The notes beneath the pieces were generated by a model. The model searched no databases, was not told where the DNA came from, and saw nothing but the letters and a program-made list of their open reading frames with translations. From Bacillota bacterium (GTDB lineage Bacteria; Bacillota; Clostridia; Christensenellales; SZUA-584), in NCBI GenBank assembly GCA_023461435.1, contig JAEYLC010000045.1, positions 1 to 9,038 of the forward strand: a stretch of DNA of 9,038 bases. Reading direction: 5' to 3'. The translations under genes and the position numbers were made by a program. Of this stretch, positions 5,851-9,038 are shown in pieces. How positions within the stretch are numbered: the stretch's first letter is position 1; each line of letters opens with the position of its first letter.

Positions 5851-6609
5851 ATGGACATCATCACAGTCACCGAAAGCAATATTGATACCGAGCATATCTG
5901 CTGCGCGATTTCGGACAAAAAGGGCGAAACCTGCGTTTCATCGAAAAAGGCATGGATGAAGGCCCGTTTTGCGGACGGTCTTGTGTTTAAAAAGCTCGAT
6001 GCGCGCGGCAAAGTGTTCATCGAATATGTTCCCGCGGAAAAGGCGTGGTGCCCCCTCGCCGCGGACGGCTATATGCACATCAATTGTTTCTGGGTTTCGG
6101 GGCAGTACAAGGGCCAAGGCTATGCCAATCGGCTTCTGGCAGAGTGTATCGCGGACGCAAAGGCCAAAGGCAAATGCGGCCTGACTGTTCTCTCCTCCGC
6201 AAAGAAGATGCCCTTCCTCTCCGATCCGGGCTATTTGAAGCATAAAGGCTTTCAAACCGCCGACAAGGCGTCCCCTTACTATGAGCTTTTGTATCTTCCT
6301 TTTGAAGCTAATGCGCCCGTCCCCCGGTTCAAAGTCTGCATAAAACAGGGGGGAATCGACGAAGGCGGCATGGTTCTTTATTATTCAAACCAGTGCCCCC
6401 ACACCGATAAATACGCGCCCATTGTTCAAAAAATCGCAGAGCGGCGCGGCACGTCGGTCACGCTGCATAAGATTGAAACGGCAGAACAGGCGCAAAACGC
6501 CCCGGCGCCGTTCACCACCTACAGCTTCTTTTTTAATGGCAAATTCATAACCAATGAGATTTTCTCGGAAAAGAAGTTTGAAAAGTTTCTGGACGAGCAC
6601 GGATTATAA
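5851..6609 (+). CDS. GNAT family N-acetyltransferase with YoaP/thioredoxin-like C-terminal region
   Basis: The product has 252 residues. The start at 5851 follows AAAGGAG with an 8-base gap; the in-frame ATG at 5764 lies upstream of the promoter and is rejected. Residues about 45-150 form a GNAT acetyltransferase domain. Its acetyl-CoA pyrophosphate loop is GQYKGQGYA at 84-92, after the beta strand MHINCFWV and before a helix ANRLLAECIADAKAKG. Residues about 165-252 resemble the YoaP region seen behind a GNAT domain in Bacillus subtilis YoaP: LYYSNQCPHTDKY (176-188), and FTTYSFFFNGKFIT (221-234), which recalls the strand after the cis-Pro of thioredoxins. The redox motif would be CPHT, with a single Cys. 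The acetyl acceptor is unknown. The gene is monocistronic with a terminator at 6655, divergent from gdhA and convergent with glyA. Family assignment is firm, substrate not. Confidence 0.87.
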   Translation: MDIITVTESNIDTEHICCAISDKKGETCVSSKKAWMKARFADGLVFKKLDARGKVFIEYVPAEKAWCPLAADGYMHINCFWVSGQYKGQGYANRLLAECIADAKAKGKCGLTVLSSAKKMPFLSDPGYLKHKGFQTADKASPYYELLYLPFEANAPVPRFKVCIKQGGIDEGGMVLYYSNQCPHTDKYAPIVQKIAERRGTSVTLHKIETAEQAQNAPAPFTTYSFFFNGKFITNEIFSEKKFEKFLDEHGL

Positions 6610-6654
6610 ATCAATAGACCATGAATCACCATTTGGCTCCCTCCAGGGAAATCT

Positions 6655-6675
6655 GTCGCCGGCAGGCGACTTTTT
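6655..6675 (+). terminator. Rho-independent terminator of the GNAT gene
   Basis: GTCGCC, loop GGCA, GGCGAC, then TTTTT. The 6-bp GC-rich stem with a tetraloop lies 45 bases after the stop codon. Confidence 0.88.
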
Positions 6676-6696
6676 AAATACCCGCTTTTCATAATG

Positions 6697-6718
6697 AAAA
6701 AGCCCCGGTTAAGGGGCT
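6697..6718 (-). terminator. Distal terminator of glyA (left arm of the palindromic element)
   Basis: On the minus strand AGCCCC, loop TTAACC, GGGGCT, TTTTTC: a 6-bp GC stem with a clear U-run. It is about 185 bases after the glyA stop codon because the palindromic element lies between. Confidence 0.75.
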
Positions 6719-6871
6719 CAGACTGCTGACAAAGCTTCAATTGTCATTCCGATTGAGCGTAAGCGATTGACTACGCAGTGGAATGGGATCCCATGTTTAA
6801 AGCGTTTTAACATGGGATGCTCACGTCGCTCCGCTCCTCAGCATGACAGGTTGAGGGTTTGCATCAAGCTG

Positions 6872-6891
6872 AGCCCGGTTAAGGGGCTTTT
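6872..6891 (+). terminator. Plus-strand terminator in the right arm of the palindromic element
   Basis: AGCCC (6872-6876), loop GGTTAAG, GGGCT (6884-6888), then TTT. It would stop plus-strand read-through before it enters glyA in antisense. The stem is 5 bp and the T-run short, so it is probably weaker than the one at 6655. Confidence 0.45.
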
Positions 6892-6901
6892 GACTGCCTT
6901 T

Positions 6902-8140
6902 TTATTTATACAGCGGACGCTTGGCGCACAATGAGCGCACCTTGGCGCGAACGTCATCCACAGCGGCTTCACGCCGATGCACCACATCGGATATCCACGC
7001 GCCGATTTCCTTCATGTCGGCCTCGTCCATGCCGCGCGTTGTCACGGCGGGCGTGCCGATTCTCACGCCGCTCGTGATGAACGGGCTGCGTGTGTCAAAA
7101 GGTATCGCGTTCTTGTTGACCGTGATACCCGCGAGACCGAGCATAGCCTCAAGCTCCTTGCCCGTGATGCCCTGCGCCGTCAGGTCAAGCAGCATCAGAT
7201 GGTTGTCGGTGCCGCCCGATACGAGCCGGATGCCGTTCGCCTGCAGACTGTCCGCCAGCGCCTTGGCATTGAGCACAATTTTGTGCTGGTAGCTCTTGAA
7301 CGAATCAGAAAACGCCTCCTGAAAGCACACAGCCTTTGCGGCGATCACATGCATAAGCGGGCCGCCCTGCGTGCCGGGAAACACCGCTTTGTTGATCGCG
7401 GCGCCGTACTGCTCCTTGCACAGTATCATGCCGCCGCGCGGTCCGCGCAGCGTTTTGTGCGTCGTTGTGGTCACAAAATCCGCATATGGCACCGGGCTCT
7501 CGTGCTCGCCCGCGGCGATAAGGCCCGCGATGTGCGCGATATCCACCATCAGCAGCGCGCCGACTTCGTCCGCCACCTCACGGAACCGCTTGAAATCGAG
7601 CTTGCGCGGATAGGCGCTTGCGCCCGCGACGATCATCTTCGGCTTATGCTGCAAAGCGAGCTCACGCATCGCCTCATAATCGATCTGCTCCGTCTCCTGA
7701 TTCACGCCGTACGGGACGATATTGAAATATTTGCCCGAAATATTGACCGGGCTGCCATGCGACAGGTGCCCGCCGTGCGCAAGGCTCATGCCGAGTATCG
7801 TATCGCCCGGTTCAAGCATCGCGAAATACACCGCTGTGTTCGCCTGCGCACCCGAATGCGGCTGCACGTTCGCAAATTCCGCGCCGAAAAGCTTCTTCGC
7901 GCGCTCAATCGCGAGAGTCTCGGCCACGTCGACAAACTCGCAGCCGCCGTAATACCGCTTTCCCGGATACCCTTCGGCATACTTGTTGGTCAGATGGGAC
8001 CCCATCGCGTTCATCACGGCTTCCGATACGAAGTTCTCGGAAGCGATCAGCTCGATGTTGTTCTCCTGACGATCAAGCTCATCCATCATCGCCTTGTAGA
8101 CCTCTTCATCTACCGCCTTAACCTTGGAATAATCCAGCAT
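6902..8140 (-). CDS. glyA: Serine hydroxymethyltransferase
   Basis: This PLP enzyme converts serine and tetrahydrofolate to glycine and 5,10-methylene-tetrahydrofolate in the cytoplasm, the main source of one-carbon units. The 412-residue length is typical of bacterial GlyA. Visible sites: IASENF 32-37, NKYAEGYPGKRYYGG 52-66 (Tyr/Gly-rich substrate loop), LAHGGHLSHG 120-129, DIAHIAG 200-206 (Asp200 and His203 for the PLP ring), TTTTHKTLRGPRGG 224-237 with the Schiff-base Lys229, and SGVRIGTPA 357-365 with the carboxylate-binding Arg360. The ATG at 8140 is preceded by AGGGGTGG, which overlaps the rnc stop codon; the gap between genes is only 12 bases, so rnc and glyA are very probably one transcript. 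Transcription should end at the element downstream. The DNA is visibly more GC-rich than gdhA and the PEP-binding gene. Identification is secure. Confidence 0.97.
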   Translation of the reverse strand: MLDYSKVKAVDEEVYKAMMDELDRQENNIELIASENFVSEAVMNAMGSHLTNKYAEGYPGKRYYGGCEFVDVAETLAIERAKKLFGAEFANVQPHSGAQANTAVYFAMLEPGDTILGMSLAHGGHLSHGSPVNISGKYFNIVPYGVNQETEQIDYEAMRELALQHKPKMIVAGASAYPRKLDFKRFREVADEVGALLMVDIAHIAGLIAAGEHESPVPYADFVTTTTHKTLRGPRGGMILCKEQYGAAINKAVFPGTQGGPLMHVIAAKAVCFQEAFSDSFKSYQHKIVLNAKALADSLQANGIRLVSGGTDNHLMLLDLTAQGITGKELEAMLGLAGITVNKNAIPFDTRSPFITSGVRIGTPAVTTRGMDEADMKEIGAWISDVVHRREAAVDDVRAKVRSLCAKRPLYK

Positions 8141-8152
8141 TGATAACCACCC

Positions 8153-8830
8153 CTATTTCACTGCATCCAGAAAGGCCGCTTTTGCCGCCTTCTGCTCCGC
8201 AAATTTTTTAGACCTTCCCTGTCCCTGCGCCACCTCGGTGCCGCTCACCACGAGCTTCACATAAAACACCCTGTCGTGCGGGGGGCCTTCTTCTTTATAT
8301 ACGATATACTTGATATCGCTGATTCCCTGTTTATGATAATATTCCTGAAGCCGCGTTTTAAAGTCGCGAAAGCCGCCGCCCGAGAGCACCGTCTCAAAGC
8401 TCTTTTCAAGCAGCCTGCTCACCAGCCGTTTGGCCTTTTCAAAGCCGCCGTCCACATAAACCGCGCCGATCAGCGCCTCCACCACATCGGCCTGTATCGA
8501 AGGTTTATCCATGCCGCCTGAGTTGCGTTCGCCGCGCCCAAGCGTAAAAAACTCACTCAAGTTAAGGCTGCGCGCCACCTCGGCCAGCGCCGTCTCATTC
8601 ACAAGCGCCGCGCGGCATTTTGTCAGCTCGCCTTCCGGGTCTCCCGGCTTCTCAAAAAAAAGATGCTCGCTCACCGCAAGAGCAAGCACTGCGTCCCCTA
8701 AAAATTCGAGTCTCTCGTAGCTCTCGCCCGCATCCGCCGAAGCATGAATAAAAGCTCTTCGTAAAAGCTTTTTATCATGAAAGGTATAGCCTATGCTGTT
8801 TTCCAGTCCGGAAAAATCCACTTCCGTCAT
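8153..8830 (-). CDS. rnc: Ribonuclease III
   Basis: RNase III cuts double-stranded RNA with Mg2+ and works as a dimer in rRNA precursor and mRNA processing. The 225-residue length is typical. The N-terminal nuclease domain carries the signature YERLEFLGDAVL (38-49) with Glu39, Glu42 and Asp46, and the second acidic pair in QADVVEALIGA (113-123), Asp115 and Glu118; these correspond to the metal-binding residues of the E. coli enzyme. The C-terminal double-stranded RNA-binding domain spans about 155-224: DFKTRLQEYY, then GQGRSKKFAEQKAAKAA (203-219), whose KKFAEQKAA helix contacts RNA. The ATG at 8830 has only a weak ribosome site (GTGGTG about 9 bases upstream), but this start gives the normal N-terminus. 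It lies between acpP and glyA; a 13-bp hairpin precedes it. Confidence 0.97.
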   Translation of the reverse strand: MTEVDFSGLENSIGYTFHDKKLLRRAFIHASADAGESYERLEFLGDAVLALAVSEHLFFEKPGDPEGELTKCRAALVNETALAEVARSLNLSEFFTLGRGERNSGGMDKPSIQADVVEALIGAVYVDGGFEKAKRLVSRLLEKSFETVLSGGGFRDFKTRLQEYYHKQGISDIKYIVYKEEGPPHDRVFYVKLVVSGTEVAQGQGRSKKFAEQKAAKAAFLDAVK

Positions 8831-8868
8831 GCTTTAAACACCACACTTGTTCTGCGGCGGCCAAAGCA

Positions 8869-8897
8869 ATACCCGGAGCAGCAGCTGCTCCGGGTAT
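8869..8897 (-). terminator. 13-bp hairpin between acpP and rnc
   Basis: ATACCCGGAGCAG pairs perfectly with CTGCTCCGGGTAT around a 3-base loop, 9 bases after the acpP stop codon and 38 bases before rnc. On the minus strand it is followed by TGCTTTGG, a poor U-run. It may be a weak terminator/attenuator or an RNA processing site; acpP and rnc are commonly cotranscribed. Confidence 0.6.
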
Positions 8898-8906
8898 CAA
8901 ACTGCC

Positions 8907-9038
8907 TTAGTAACCGCCAACGTTTTTCTCGATATAGGTCACAACGTCCTTCACCGTTACCACCTTGGGCAGTTCATCATCCGGAATATCAAGATCGAAT
9001 TCCTGCTCCAGATCCATAATAAGCTCAACGATAGCCAG
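8907..9038 (-). CDS. acpP: Acyl carrier protein, C-terminal part (partial at right edge)
   Basis: The last 43 codons and a TAA stop are present. ACP carries growing fatty acyl chains on a phosphopantetheine arm in the cytoplasm. The visible residues begin LAIVELIMDLEQEFDLDIP, continue DDELPKVVTVKDVV and end TYIEKNVGGY, the typical acidic helix II, connecting loop and helices III-IV. The modified serine of the DSL motif would lie just outside the window. The reading frame is short and open at the edge. The order acpP-rnc is a classical Firmicutes arrangement, which supports the call. Confidence 0.93.
   Translation of the reverse strand: MAIVELIMDLEQEFDLDIPDDELPKVVTVKDVVTYIEKNVGGY

Larger units (their letters stand above)
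6697..6891. repeat. Nested palindromic MITE/REP-like element
   Basis: About 195 bp forms an imperfect inverted repeat. The ends are AAAAAGCCCC-GGTTAA-GGGGCTCAG on the left and CTGAGCCC-GGTTAAG-GGGCTTTT on the right. Further in, TGTCAT (6742-6747) mirrors ATGACA (6843-6848). The centre is ATCCCATGTT (6788-6797) mirrored by AACATGGGAT (6809-6818). The right inner part, read on the minus strand (TGTCATGCTGAGGAGC, then GGAGCGACGTGAGCATC), resembles widespread repeats of the TGTCAT-CTGAG-GCGA type in many bacterial chromosomes. No transposase gene is inside. A non-autonomous inserted element is inferred; copies elsewhere in the genome cannot be checked here. Confidence 0.7.

Noticed and set aside
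6719..6871. Possible CRISPR or tandem array in the repeat-rich gap
   Set aside because: The repeats are inverted and nested, not direct repeats with spacers of constant length.
6977..8143. 388-codon open frame on the plus strand opposite glyA
   Set aside because: It is a mirror of the GC-rich glyA gene. The product is Arg/His-rich with no recognisable domain, while the minus strand encodes a complete GlyA.

Overview
The window looks like a mid-GC chromosomal segment of an anaerobic Firmicute, most likely a member of Clostridia. The evidence is the AGGAGG-type ribosome sites, a Gram-positive style Pho box (TTTACA/TTAACA units every 11 bases), a lipoprotein PstS, an acpP-rnc pair, and a group IIC type intron placed after a terminator. 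The species cannot be read from the sequence. Almost everything is on the minus strand; one gene is on the plus strand.

Reading the minus strand from the right edge: the end of acpP (acyl carrier protein), a strong 13-bp hairpin, rnc (RNase III), and glyA (serine hydroxymethyltransferase) 12 bases after rnc. These form a housekeeping block. Downstream of glyA (about 6697-6891) lies a nested palindromic, MITE-like element. It carries a terminator hairpin at each end and separates glyA from a convergent plus-strand gene (5851-6609), a GNAT acetyltransferase fused to a YoaP/thioredoxin-like C-terminal region. A 528-base gap with promoters and several palindromes separates that gene from the divergent gdhA (NADP-type glutamate dehydrogenase).

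Continuing leftward on the minus strand: gdhA, a hairpin, then a large 848-residue protein. This protein has a degenerate RecA/KaiC-like N-terminal region, a PEP-synthase/PPDK type ATP-grasp domain and an unassigned C-terminal region, but no phosphohistidine domain. Next comes pstS, the phosphate-binding lipoprotein, with its own Pho-box promoter and a clear terminator. Immediately after the terminator U-tract begins the 5' end of a group II intron (minus strand, 117 to 1), which runs out of the window.

The contents are mostly core metabolism (phosphate uptake, ammonium assimilation, one-carbon/serine metabolism, RNA processing, fatty acid synthesis). The parts most worth a second look are the intron at the terminator, the large ATP-grasp fusion protein, the nested palindromic element, and the regulatory DNA around pstS and gdhA. 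I did not see a clearly new defence or mobile system. There is no tRNA, rRNA or CRISPR array that I can support.
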